A DNA stretch of 52,276 nucleotides from Fulvimarina sp. Lineage in GTDB: Bacteria > Pseudomonadota > Alphaproteobacteria > Rhizobiales > Rhizobiaceae. Position numbers and translations under genes: made by a program. Where the stretch lies: the NCBI GenBank assembly GCA_002700095.1, contig PACL01000016.1, forward strand, positions 1 to 52,276. The letters are read 5' to 3'. The notes under the pieces were generated by a model, which made no database searches, was not told where the DNA came from, and saw only the letters and a list, made by a program, of their open reading frames with translations. Positions 43,411 to 52,276 of the stretch are shown here, one piece after another (the first letter of the stretch is position 1; each line of letters opens with the position of its first letter).

Positions 43411-45624
43411 ATGACGACGCATCCGATCCATACCGAAAGCGACGTGCCGTTCCTGATGGAGCGGCGCAGGTTCCTGTTGTTTCCCGGCCTCTTCGCGGTG
43501 GCCGGGGCGCTGATCACGGGCGCGATCTCCTTCGTCGTCCTGATGGGCCTGACGCCGGTCGAGCCGACCGACACGATCGTCACCATCGCGACTGTCGTCA
43601 ACGGCGGCTTCGTGCTGCTGCTCTGCGTCCTGATCGGCCGCGAGGTGCTGCGGATGGTCCGCGCCCGGCGCCAGGGGCGGGCCGCGTCCCGGCTGCATGT
43701 GCGGATCGTCGTCCTGTTCTCGATCGTCGCGGCGCTGCCGGCGCTGCTCGTCGCCATCGTCGCCAGCGTTACCCTCGATCTTGGCCTCGACCGCTGGTTC
43801 GGCATGCGCACCCGCGCCATCGTCGAGTCCTCGATCAGCGTGGCTCGGGCCTATGTGAACGAGAACGCCCGCAACCTGCAGGGCACAACGCTGTCCATGG
43901 CCTACGATCTCGACCAGCAGCGCCAGCTGTTCAATCTCGACCGGGGCGGCTTTCAGGACCTGATGACGGAACAGGCGCGGGGCCGCTCGCTGCTCGGCGC
44001 GCAGATCCTGCGTCTCGACGGCCAGCCCGTGCTGAAGGCCGACGTCGACGACACCAAGCCGCTTCCGGTGCCGCCGGCGGATGCGCTGCAGCAGGCCGCT
44101 GAAGGCAATCTCGTCTTCATTCCGCCCGGCATCACCAATCTCGTCGGCTCGATCATTCGCCTCCGGCAGATCTCCAACGCCTATCTCTACACCGTGCGCG
44201 CCGTCGACCCCGAGGTGATCACGGCCCTGCGCGAGATGGAGGAGCGATCGGCGGAATATTCCAGCCTGTCCGACAACCGCTTTGGTCTCCAGCTGGCCTT
44301 CGGGCTGCTCTATCTCGGCATCACCCTGATCGTGCTCCTGTCGGCGATTTGTACCGGCATCGGCGTCGCCGACCGGCTGGTGCGGCCGATCCGGCTCTTG
44401 ATCGGCGCGGCCGACGAGGTGTCTGAGGGCAATCTGTCGGTCTCGGTGCCGGTCAAGGTGTCGGATGGCGACGTCGGATCGCTCTCCAACACCTTCAACA
44501 ACATGATCCAGCAGCTGCGGAGCCAGCGCTCCGAGCTCGTCAATGCCAAGGACGTCATCGACGAGCGCCGCCGGTTCATCGAAGCGGTTCTGTCGGGTGT
44601 GACGGTCGGCGTCATCGGCATCGAGCGCGACGGGACGATCTCGATGGTCAACCCCTCCGCCGAACGCATCCTCGACGTCGACGCCCTGGCAGTCACCGGC
44701 AAGAAGCTCGAAGGCGTGTTCCCGGAGATCGGCCGCATCCGGCAGGCGGCGGCGGCCTCGAGGCGCCCCGAGCACCAGGAAGAGGCGAAGGTCCGGATCC
44801 GCGAGCGCGAGCGCACGCTGGCCGTCCGCATCACCTCCTCGGAGGAGAGCGAGGGCGACCAGTCGCTGGTGGTGACCATCGACGACATCACCGATCTCGT
44901 CGACGCCCAGCGCACTTCGGCCTGGGCGGACGTCGCCCGGCGCATCGCCCACGAGATCAAGAACCCGCTCACCCCGATCCAGCTGTCCGCCGAGCGCATC
45001 CGCCGGCGCTACGGCAAGCGCATCGAGGACGACCGCGAGGTCTTCGACCGTTGCATCGAGACGATCATCCGTCAGGTCTCCGACATCGGCCGGATGGTCG
45101 ACGAATTCTCCACCTTCGCCCGCATGCCGAAGCCGACGATGGAGCGCATCGACCTGCGCGACGCGCTGCGCGAGGCGGTGTTCATGCGCGAGATGGGTGA
45201 TCACGGGATCGCCTTCCACGCCGAGATCCCCGACAAGCCGATGCTCGGTTCCTACGACATGCGGCTCCTGTCCCAAGCCTTCGGCAACCTCGTCAAGAAC
45301 GCGGTGGAATCCCTCGAGGCGACCGAGGGCGTCGAGGGCCGCATCGTCATCCGCGCGAAGGCAGACGGCGACGTCCACCGTATCGACATCGTGGACAACG
45401 GCCGCGGCTTTCCCAAGGACAATCGCGATCGGCTGCTCGAGCCCTACATGACGACCCGCGAGAAGGGCACCGGCCTCGGCCTGGCGATCGTCCGCAAGAT
45501 CATCGAAGACCACGGCGGCACGATCTCGCTCGAGGATGCTCCGGATCAGCCGCAGGGCGCGATGGTGCGCATCGTGATGCCGGCAGGCTCCGCTCCGAGC
45601 GACGCGGACATGCCAAGACATTGA
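43411..45624 (+). CDS. ntrY: Nitrogen/redox sensor kinase NtrY
   Basis: A 737-residue membrane histidine kinase of the NtrYX pair. N-terminal helices at about 17-42, 51-72 and 92-114, an extracytoplasmic region of about 180 residues, a further helix (GLLYLGITLIVLLSAICTGI), then HAMP (RLVRPIRLLIGAADEV), a PAS domain (FIEAVLSGVTVGVIGIERDG), the H-box ARRIAHEIKNPLTPIQLSAE and the ATPase motifs VDNGRGFP and GTGLGLAIV. It senses nitrogen or redox state in rhizobia and Brucella. An in-frame upstream ATG at 43351 is unlike the family N-terminus. It starts 81 nt after ntrC. Confidence 0.96.
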   Translation: MTTHPIHTESDVPFLMERRRFLLFPGLFAVAGALITGAISFVVLMGLTPVEPTDTIVTIATVVNGGFVLLLCVLIGREVLRMVRARRQGRAASRLHVRIVVLFSIVAALPALLVAIVASVTLDLGLDRWFGMRTRAIVESSISVARAYVNENARNLQGTTLSMAYDLDQQRQLFNLDRGGFQDLMTEQARGRSLLGAQILRLDGQPVLKADVDDTKPLPVPPADALQQAAEGNLVFIPPGITNLVGSIIRLRQISNAYLYTVRAVDPEVITALREMEERSAEYSSLSDNRFGLQLAFGLLYLGITLIVLLSAICTGIGVADRLVRPIRLLIGAADEVSEGNLSVSVPVKVSDGDVGSLSNTFNNMIQQLRSQRSELVNAKDVIDERRRFIEAVLSGVTVGVIGIERDGTISMVNPSAERILDVDALAVTGKKLEGVFPEIGRIRQAAAASRRPEHQEEAKVRIRERERTLAVRITSSEESEGDQSLVVTIDDITDLVDAQRTSAWADVARRIAHEIKNPLTPIQLSAERIRRRYGKRIEDDREVFDRCIETIIRQVSDIGRMVDEFSTFARMPKPTMERIDLRDALREAVFMREMGDHGIAFHAEIPDKPMLGSYDMRLLSQAFGNLVKNAVESLEATEGVEGRIVIRAKADGDVHRIDIVDNGRGFPKDNRDRLLEPYMTTREKGTGLGLAIVRKIIEDHGGTISLEDAPDQPQGAMVRIVMPAGSAPSDADMPRH

Positions 45625-45650
45625 GACTGAAGAACAAGGAGTGGTGAGCC

Positions 45651-47015
45651 ATGGCATCGGACATCCTGATCGTCGATGACGAAGCCGACATTCGCGAACT
45701 CGTCGCGGGCATTCTCGAGGACGAGGGCCACGAGACGCGCACGGCGGGCAATTCCGACGCAGCCCTGCAGGCGATCACCGATCGCGTGCCGCGGCTGGTC
45801 TTTCTCGACATCTGGCTGCAGGGCAGCCGGCTGGACGGGCTGGATCTCCTCGACGCCATCAAGGCGCAGCATCCGGAAGTGCCGGTGGTGATGATCTCCG
45901 GCCACGGCAACATCGAGACCGCCGTCTCGGCGATCCGCCGCGGCGCCTACGACTACATCGAGAAGCCCTTCAAGGCCGACCGGCTGATCCTCGTCGCCGA
46001 GCGCGCGCTGGAGACCTCGAAGCTGAAGCGCGAAGTGCTTGAGCTGAAGCGCCGCTCGTCGGATTTCGCCGAGTTGATCGGCAAGTCCCAGGCGATGAAC
46101 CATCTGCGCACGGTCATCGAGCGGGTGTCGCCGACCAACAGCCGGGTGATGATCCTCGGGCCCTCCGGTTCGGGCAAGGAGATGGTGGCCCGTGCGATCC
46201 ATGCGGCCTCGCCGCGTGCCTCCGGCCCCTTCATCGCCCTCAATGCGGCGGCGATCACCCCGGACCGCATGGAGCTGGAGCTGTTCGGCAACGAGACACC
46301 CCCCGGCACCGAGCGCAAGATCGGCGCTCTGGAGGAAGCCCATCGCGGCGTCCTCTATCTCGACGAGGTGGCCGACATGCCGCGCGAGACGCAGAACAAG
46401 ATCCTCAGGGTGCTGACCGAGCAGACCTTCGAACGCGTCGGCGGGTCGAAGCGGGTGAAGGTCGACGTCCGGATCATCTCCTCCACTTCGCAGAACCTCG
46501 ATTCCTTGATCGCCGAGGGGCTGTTCCGCGAGGACCTGTTCCACCGCCTGGCGGTCGTCCCCATCGCGGTGCCGCCGCTTGCCGACCGGCGCCAGGACGT
46601 GCCGCTGCTGATCGAGGCCTTCATGGGCCAGATCAGCGAGCAGACGGGCATCAAGCCAAAGCCGATCAGCGACGAGGCGATGGCGGTGCTGCAGTCGAGC
46701 GACTGGCCGGGCAATGTCCGCCAGCTGCGCAACAACGTCGAGCGGCTGATGATCCTCGGACGGGACGGCGACGCCGACAGCCCGATCACCGCCGACATGC
46801 TGCCCAACGAGGTGGGCGACATGCTGCCCCGTACCCCGAGCCAGGCCAACGGCCAGATTCTGGCGCTGCCATTGCGCGACGCGCGTGAGGTGTTCGAGAA
46901 GGAATATCTGGTCGCCCAGATCAACCGCTTCGGCGGCAATATCTCGCGTACCGCGGAATTCGTCGGGATGGAGCGGTCGGCGCTGCACCGCAAGCTGAAA
47001 TCCCTCGGCATCTGA
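45651..47015 (+). CDS. ntrX: Response regulator NtrX lacking the GAFTGA loop
   Basis: 454 residues: receiver (1-120, Asp53 in VFLDIWLQ), AAA+ domain with Walker A GPSGSGKE (Lys176) and Walker B VLYLDEV (Asp238), and a Fis-type helix-turn-helix (FGGNISRTAEFVGMERSALH). Where NtrC carries the GAFTGA sigma-54 loop, NtrX has LFGNETPPGTERKIGALEEA, shorter and without the motif. It is therefore unlikely to activate sigma-54 promoters in the classical way and may act on other promoters. Partner of NtrY, 26 nt downstream, with GGAG upstream of the ATG. Confidence 0.96.
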   Translation: MASDILIVDDEADIRELVAGILEDEGHETRTAGNSDAALQAITDRVPRLVFLDIWLQGSRLDGLDLLDAIKAQHPEVPVVMISGHGNIETAVSAIRRGAYDYIEKPFKADRLILVAERALETSKLKREVLELKRRSSDFAELIGKSQAMNHLRTVIERVSPTNSRVMILGPSGSGKEMVARAIHAASPRASGPFIALNAAAITPDRMELELFGNETPPGTERKIGALEEAHRGVLYLDEVADMPRETQNKILRVLTEQTFERVGGSKRVKVDVRIISSTSQNLDSLIAEGLFREDLFHRLAVVPIAVPPLADRRQDVPLLIEAFMGQISEQTGIKPKPISDEAMAVLQSSDWPGNVRQLRNNVERLMILGRDGDADSPITADMLPNEVGDMLPRTPSQANGQILALPLRDAREVFEKEYLVAQINRFGGNISRTAEFVGMERSALHRKLKSLGI

Positions 47016-47070
47016 TCCGGGTTTCCGCTATGGGTGCGCCAGCAAAGCGGATGGCAATGGAGCAGCGTGA

Positions 47071-48447
47071 ATGAAGGTCGTGATCTGCGGGGCAGGGCAG
47101 GTGGGCTACGGCATCGCCGAGCGGCTCGCCTCCGAGCGCAACGACGTGTCGGTGATCGACACCTCGCGTACGCTCGTCCAGGCGATCCGCGACAACCTCG
47201 ACGCCAGGGGCTTCGTCGGCCACGGCTCGCAGCCGGACGTCCTGGCGGAGGCCGGTGCCGAACAGGCGGACATGATCATCGCGGTGACCCTCCACGACGA
47301 GGTCAACATGGTCGCCTGCCAGGTGGCACACTCGCTGTTCAACGTGCCCACCAAGATCGCGCGCATCCGCTCCCAGAGTTATCTGCGGCCGCACTGGCAG
47401 GACCTGTTCTCGACGGACAACCTGCCCATCGACGTCATCATCTCGCCCGAGGTCGAGGTCGGCGAGATGGTCCTGCGGCGGATCGCCCTGCCGGGGGCGA
47501 TGGACGCCGTGCGCTTTGCCGACGACAACATCGCGATGGTGGCGATCGAATGCAGCGAGGACTGCCCGGTCGTCAACACGCCGCTCGACCAGCTGACCGA
47601 CCTCTTCCCAGACCTCAACGCCACGGTGGTCGGCATCTGGCGCGGCGACCGGCTGTTCATCCCCGGCTCCAACGATCACATGGTGCCGGGCGACGTGGCC
47701 TATGTGGTGGCCGAGAAGGGCCATGTGCGCCGGGCGCTCGGCCTGTTCGGCCATGAGGAGCCGGAGGCGAGCCGCATCGTCATCATCGGCGGCGGCAATA
47801 TCGGCTATTTCGTCGCCCAGCAGATCGAGAAGCGCAACTTCGGCGCCAAGATCCGGGTGATCGAGGACAATCACGACCGGGCGGTGGCGATCGCCGATGG
47901 CCTGAAGCGCACCATCGTCCTCAATGGCAGCGGCCTCGACCAGTCGATCCTGAAGGAAGCCGACATCGGCTCCAGCGACCTCGTCGTCGCGCTGACCAAC
48001 GACGACAAGGTCAATGTCCTGGCGAGCGTCATGGCCAAGCGCCTGGGCTGCAAGGGCAATCTCGCGCTCCTGAACAATGCCGACTACCAGGGCTTCACCC
48101 GGACGCTGGGCATCGACGCCTTCATCAACCCGCGCTCGGTGACGATCTCCCGGGTCCTGCAGCATGTCAGGCGCGGGCGCATCCGGGCGGTACATTCCAT
48201 CCAGAACGGCGTCGCCGAGGTGATCGAGGCCGAGGCGCTGGAAACCTCACCCCTCGTCGGCGAGCCGCTGCGCGACCTCGACCTGCCCGACAACCTGCGG
48301 ATCGGGGCGATCTACCGGGCCGGCGCCTACGTCAAGCCGACCGGCCAGACCAAGATCCGCGCCAAGGACCGGGTTGTGATTTTTGCCGCCGCGGCGGCCG
48401 TCCGCCAGGTCGAGCAGATGTTCCGGGTTTCGCTGGAATTCTTCTGA
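47071..48447 (+). CDS. trkA: Trk potassium uptake regulatory protein TrkA
   Basis: A 458-residue cytoplasmic regulator of the TrkH/TrkG potassium channel, gating it through NAD(H)/ATP binding. It has two RCK halves, each with a Rossmann fold: VVICGAGQVGYGIAERL (3-19) and IVIIGGGNIGYFVAQQIE (around 233-250), each followed by a TrkA-C domain (GDVAYVVAEKGHV and the terminal AKDRVVIFAAAAAVRQVEQM). The position after ntrX and before hfq is the standard rhizobial order. The channel subunit gene is not in the window. Confidence 0.97.
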   Translation: MKVVICGAGQVGYGIAERLASERNDVSVIDTSRTLVQAIRDNLDARGFVGHGSQPDVLAEAGAEQADMIIAVTLHDEVNMVACQVAHSLFNVPTKIARIRSQSYLRPHWQDLFSTDNLPIDVIISPEVEVGEMVLRRIALPGAMDAVRFADDNIAMVAIECSEDCPVVNTPLDQLTDLFPDLNATVVGIWRGDRLFIPGSNDHMVPGDVAYVVAEKGHVRRALGLFGHEEPEASRIVIIGGGNIGYFVAQQIEKRNFGAKIRVIEDNHDRAVAIADGLKRTIVLNGSGLDQSILKEADIGSSDLVVALTNDDKVNVLASVMAKRLGCKGNLALLNNADYQGFTRTLGIDAFINPRSVTISRVLQHVRRGRIRAVHSIQNGVAEVIEAEALETSPLVGEPLRDLDLPDNLRIGAIYRAGAYVKPTGQTKIRAKDRVVIFAAAAAVRQVEQMFRVSLEFF

Positions 48448-48631
48448 CCCCGTGACTTTCGCGCGCTGGGTGCCCATCCTGTTCGCAGGCGCGAAATTTG
48501 TGTCATGATTCGTCAGGCAAGGGCTACGAACCCGCCCAAGCCTGCGGTATCACAGGACAAGTGGCATCCCGGTTGGGAGGACACGGCGTTATCACCAGGC
48601 TGCAGCACAAAGCAAAAAAGGACATCTCTGC

Positions 48632-48880
48632 ATGCCAGAGCGGACACAGCACCTTCAGGACCTGTTTCTCAACACGGTTCGCAAGCAGAAGATTTCCTTG
48701 ACGATCTTTCTCGTCAACGGCGTCAAGCTGACAGGCGTCGTCACGTCATTTGACAATTTTTGCGTCCTGTTGCGTCGCGACGGGCATTCACAGCTCGTCT
48801 ACAAGCACGCAATCTCGACGATCATGCCGTCGCAACCCGTGCAGATGTACGAGGGCGTCGACGAAAGCGGGAAGGCCTGA
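48632..48880 (+). CDS. hfq: RNA chaperone Hfq
   Basis: An 82-residue hexameric Sm-like protein that pairs small RNAs with mRNAs. Sm1 is [20 protein letters not shown] to [15 protein letters not shown], Sm2 is [12 protein letters not shown] with the YKHA core. The proximal-site residues Gln8-, Phe42- and Lys56-equivalents are all seen (Q in TQHLQDLF, F in SFDNF, K in YKHA). The tail is short, as in alphaproteobacteria. AAGGA lies 9 nt before the ATG. The 184-nt upstream space must contain its own promoter. The stop is followed at once by the TTG start of hflX. Confidence 0.98.
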   Translation: MPERTQHLQDLFLNTVRKQKISLTIFLVNGVKLTGVVTSFDNFCVLLRRDGHSQLVYKHAISTIMPSQPVQMYEGVDESGKA

Positions 48881-50308
48881 TTGGCGGAATTTCATGAAAA
48901 GGGACCGCGTGGTCCCGTCGAACACCAGCGGGTAGCGACACGGGCGGCCGTGTTCGTGCCGGTGTTCAAGCAGCGCGTCGAGGCGGAGAACCGGGCGACG
49001 CCCGGGCTTGAGGCCGTGCGCCGCAGCGACGAGGCGAGGCTCGCCGAAGCCGTCGGTCTGGCCGGCGCCATCGAGCTGGACATAGTTTCGGCGATGATCG
49101 TCTCCGGCCAGAAGCCGCAGCCGGCGACGCTGATCGGCAGCGGCAAGGTGGAGGAGCTGAAGGGGCTCGTTGCGGCCGAGGCGATCGGCCTGGTGATCGT
49201 CGATCACCCGCTGACCCCGGTTCAACAGCGCAACCTCGAGAAGGAGCTGGAGGCCAAGGTGCTGGACCGCACCGGGCTCATCTTGGAGATCTTTGGCCGC
49301 CGGGCCCGCACCAAGGAGGGCCGGCTGCAGGTCGAGCTCGCCCATCTCAACTACCAGCGGGGGCGGCTGGTCCGCTCCTGGACCCATCTGGAGCGTCAGC
49401 GCGGCGGCGCCGGCTTCATGGGCGGGCCGGGCGAGACTCAGATCGAGGCCGACCGCCGGCAGCTGCAGGACAAGATCAAGCGGCTGGAGCGCGAGCTCGA
49501 CCAGGTGCGCCGGACCCGGCAGCTGCACCGGGAGAAGCGACGCAAGCGGCCTCATCCGATCGTCGCGCTCGTCGGCTACACCAATGCCGGCAAGTCGACG
49601 CTGTTCAATCTTCTGACCGGCGCCGACGTCATGGCCCGCGACCTCCTCTTCGCGACCCTCGACCCGACGCTGCGCAAGACCATCCTGCCCCACGGGACCG
49701 AGATCCTCTTCTCCGATACGGTGGGTTTCGTTTCCGACCTGCCGACCCATCTCGTCGCCGCCTTCCGGGCAACGCTGGAAGAGGTGATGGAGGCCGATCT
49801 GATCCTCCATGTCCGCGACATCGCCGATCCGGATACGCTGGCCCAGGCCGAAGACGTGCGCCGCATTCTGCGCGATCTCGACGTCGACACCGAAGACGCC
49901 GAGCATGTGGTCGAAGTCTGGAACAAGATCGACCGGCTGGACGAGGACGCACTCCACCGCGCCGGCGCCGCCCGCGCCTCGCTCGCCAATCCGGGCGCTG
50001 CCCATCTTGTCTCCGCGGTGACGGGGGCGGGAACGGCGGCGCTTCTGGAGGACATCGAGCAGCGCATCGCCGGTCATCTGACCGCCGTCAGCATCGAGGT
50101 GCGGCCGGACGGGATGAGCTTCCTTCCATGGCTCTACGACAACGCCACGGTTCTGGAGCGCGAGGACGGCGAGGACGGCGTCGTGCATCTGAAGATCGAG
50201 ATGACCGCGCAGGCTCGCACCGAGCTTCGCCGGATGGGGGCCACGTCCGACGCAATTGTCCTCGGGGCGTCGACCGGGCCCGAGCCGGAGCAGCCGGACC
50301 CGGCTTGA
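48881..50308 (+). CDS. hflX: Ribosome-associated GTPase HflX
   Basis: 475 residues; in E. coli HflX splits stalled or heat-damaged ribosomes. N-terminal HflX domain with PATLIGSGKVEELKGLV, VDHPLTPVQQRNLEKEL and the signature GGAGFMGGPGETQIEADRR; coiled linker; G domain with G1 GYTNAGKST, G3 DTVGFVSDLP and G4 NKID; and a C-terminal domain. Alphaproteobacterial HflX is typically this long. It starts with TTG directly after the hfq stop (TGATTG), the only in-frame start that keeps the N-terminal domain, so translation depends on hfq. Confidence 0.96.
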   Translation: MAEFHEKGPRGPVEHQRVATRAAVFVPVFKQRVEAENRATPGLEAVRRSDEARLAEAVGLAGAIELDIVSAMIVSGQKPQPATLIGSGKVEELKGLVAAEAIGLVIVDHPLTPVQQRNLEKELEAKVLDRTGLILEIFGRRARTKEGRLQVELAHLNYQRGRLVRSWTHLERQRGGAGFMGGPGETQIEADRRQLQDKIKRLERELDQVRRTRQLHREKRRKRPHPIVALVGYTNAGKSTLFNLLTGADVMARDLLFATLDPTLRKTILPHGTEILFSDTVGFVSDLPTHLVAAFRATLEEVMEADLILHVRDIADPDTLAQAEDVRRILRDLDVDTEDAEHVVEVWNKIDRLDEDALHRAGAARASLANPGAAHLVSAVTGAGTAALLEDIEQRIAGHLTAVSIEVRPDGMSFLPWLYDNATVLEREDGEDGVVHLKIEMTAQARTELRRMGATSDAIVLGASTGPEPEQPDPA

Positions 50309-50816
50309 GACGGCAGCTGTCGCATCGGCCGTTCCGCGCAATCGAGCGCGGGCGGCCGGGCACGCCTACGATCGTGGCGGATGTCGTGCCGTCCAGCCCG
50401 TCCAGCCTCGGCAGGTCCCTCCTGCGAAAATTGACACCGCAGCGGGGGCCACCGTGTCCGCCCGAGGCGAGGTGGGCATGCCGTGCGCCGTCCGTGCCGA
50501 GCAATGCCCTCGCATTGTCCATGTCAGAGCGAGCTGGATCCCGACAGAGCACGCCGCAGCGCGCATCGTCGGGGACGTCCGGGAAAACCGCACCGATACC
50601 GTCCGCCACCTGCGGCCGTGCCTCGCGGCATCGGCCCAAAAGCAAAGCGCCGCGCCTCCTGTCGGAGGCACGACGCTGTTATGGGTGGGAACGCGGGCAA
50701 GCGATCGCCCCAATCGGTATCATAGCTGGCTGAAAAGGGTCACAGCCGGCCCTGCGGCCGCTGCCTCCCGTCACTGCGTCGATCTGGCCGGTCGACGGAC
50801 GACCGGCCGCCAGAAA
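50309..50816. other. Convergent intergenic region, hflX / DEAD-box helicase
   Basis: 508 nt with no supportable gene. Open frames on the minus strand (e.g. 50366-50713) are Trp/Arg/Ala-rich and look like noise. A perfect TTGACA at 50431-50436 on the plus strand has no fitting -10 box. The right end carries the helicase terminator hairpin. Confidence 0.5.
50786..50808 (-). terminator. Hairpin after the DEAD-box helicase gene
   Basis: GGCCGGTCG, 5-nt loop, CGACCGGCC, a perfect 9-bp stem 8 nt past the minus-strand stop. No U-run follows. Confidence 0.45.

Positions 50817-52276
<1,460 letters not shown>

Noticed and set aside
50431..50460. A plus-strand promoter with perfect TTGACA in the gap after hflX.
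   Set aside because: The sequence 16-18 nt downstream (GTGTCC) is not a -10 box, and no downstream gene or terminator defines a transcript.

Overview
The window is about two-thirds G+C and reads as chromosomal DNA of an alphaproteobacterium of the order Hyphomicrobiales (Rhizobiales). This rests on gene content and order: ntrB-ntrC-ntrY-ntrX-trkA-hfq-hflX, a pdhA-pdhB-pdhC-lpd operon whose E1-beta carries its own lipoyl domain, lipA followed by a RatA/Coq10 gene converging on cinA-ispDF, a GapR (DUF2312) gene, and an rplM-rpsI pair beside acyl-CoA genes. A family such as Aurantimonadaceae would fit, but the sequence alone does not settle that. I see no phage, insertion sequence, CRISPR array or plasmid functions; most of the window is core genome with small accessory insertions.

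Layout. 0-5 kb: an RluD-type pseudouridine synthase, a small membrane protein, tRNA-Glu(CTC), a lone sulfotransferase, gapR, a DUF1244 protein and inorganic pyrophosphatase. 5-10.7 kb: an AzlCD branched-chain amino acid exporter, a CoxE-like vWA protein, a small disordered protein behind an EcfG-like promoter, a chemotaxis receptor and a small conserved protein. 10.8-14.2 kb: rpsI-rplM (minus) and a group of acyl-CoA genes (PaaI thioesterase, catalytically altered enoyl-CoA hydratase homologue, CoA-binding protein). 14.2-26.6 kb is the most accessory part: a GGDEF protein, a sulfotransferase-like protein, a PQQ-type sugar dehydrogenase overlapping a DUF2231 membrane protein, DUF4142, a Gfo/Idh/MocA oxidoreductase, O-acetylhomoserine sulfhydrylase, a cupin, a cytochrome P450 next to an exported protein built of 23-residue repeats, and a formate/nitrite-type channel. 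26.6-36.9 kb: ftsB, then the pyruvate dehydrogenase operon with an SRPBCC gene and a Uma2 nuclease-like gene between pdhB and pdhC, a GDSL hydrolase, lpd, a YeaQ-type membrane protein, lipA (which makes the lipoyl cofactor of E2 and E1-beta) and a RatA/Coq10 gene. 37-39.5 kb: a lower-GC membrane protein gene, then cinA-ispDF. 39.6-50.3 kb: dusB and the Ntr two-component genes, trkA, hfq and hflX. The window ends inside a DEAD-box RNA helicase.

How the parts work together. PdhABC-Lpd oxidises pyruvate to acetyl-CoA and LipA supplies its lipoyl groups; IspDF draws on pyruvate-derived carbon for isoprenoids. NtrBC and NtrYX sense nitrogen and redox state and are read through from dusB. TrkA gates potassium uptake and Hfq/HflX act on RNA and ribosomes. 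Two GGAAC-N17-sGTW elements suggest that a small protein (7740-7964) and the DUF2231/PQQ-dehydrogenase pair belong to the general stress (PhyR-EcfG) regulon.

Nothing in the window amounts clearly to a complete new defence or mobile system. The least explained items are the 23-residue-repeat protein beside the P450, the Uma2/SRPBCC insertion in the pdh operon, the DUF2231/PQQ pair, and the paired CCGGTTAAA elements before pdhA.
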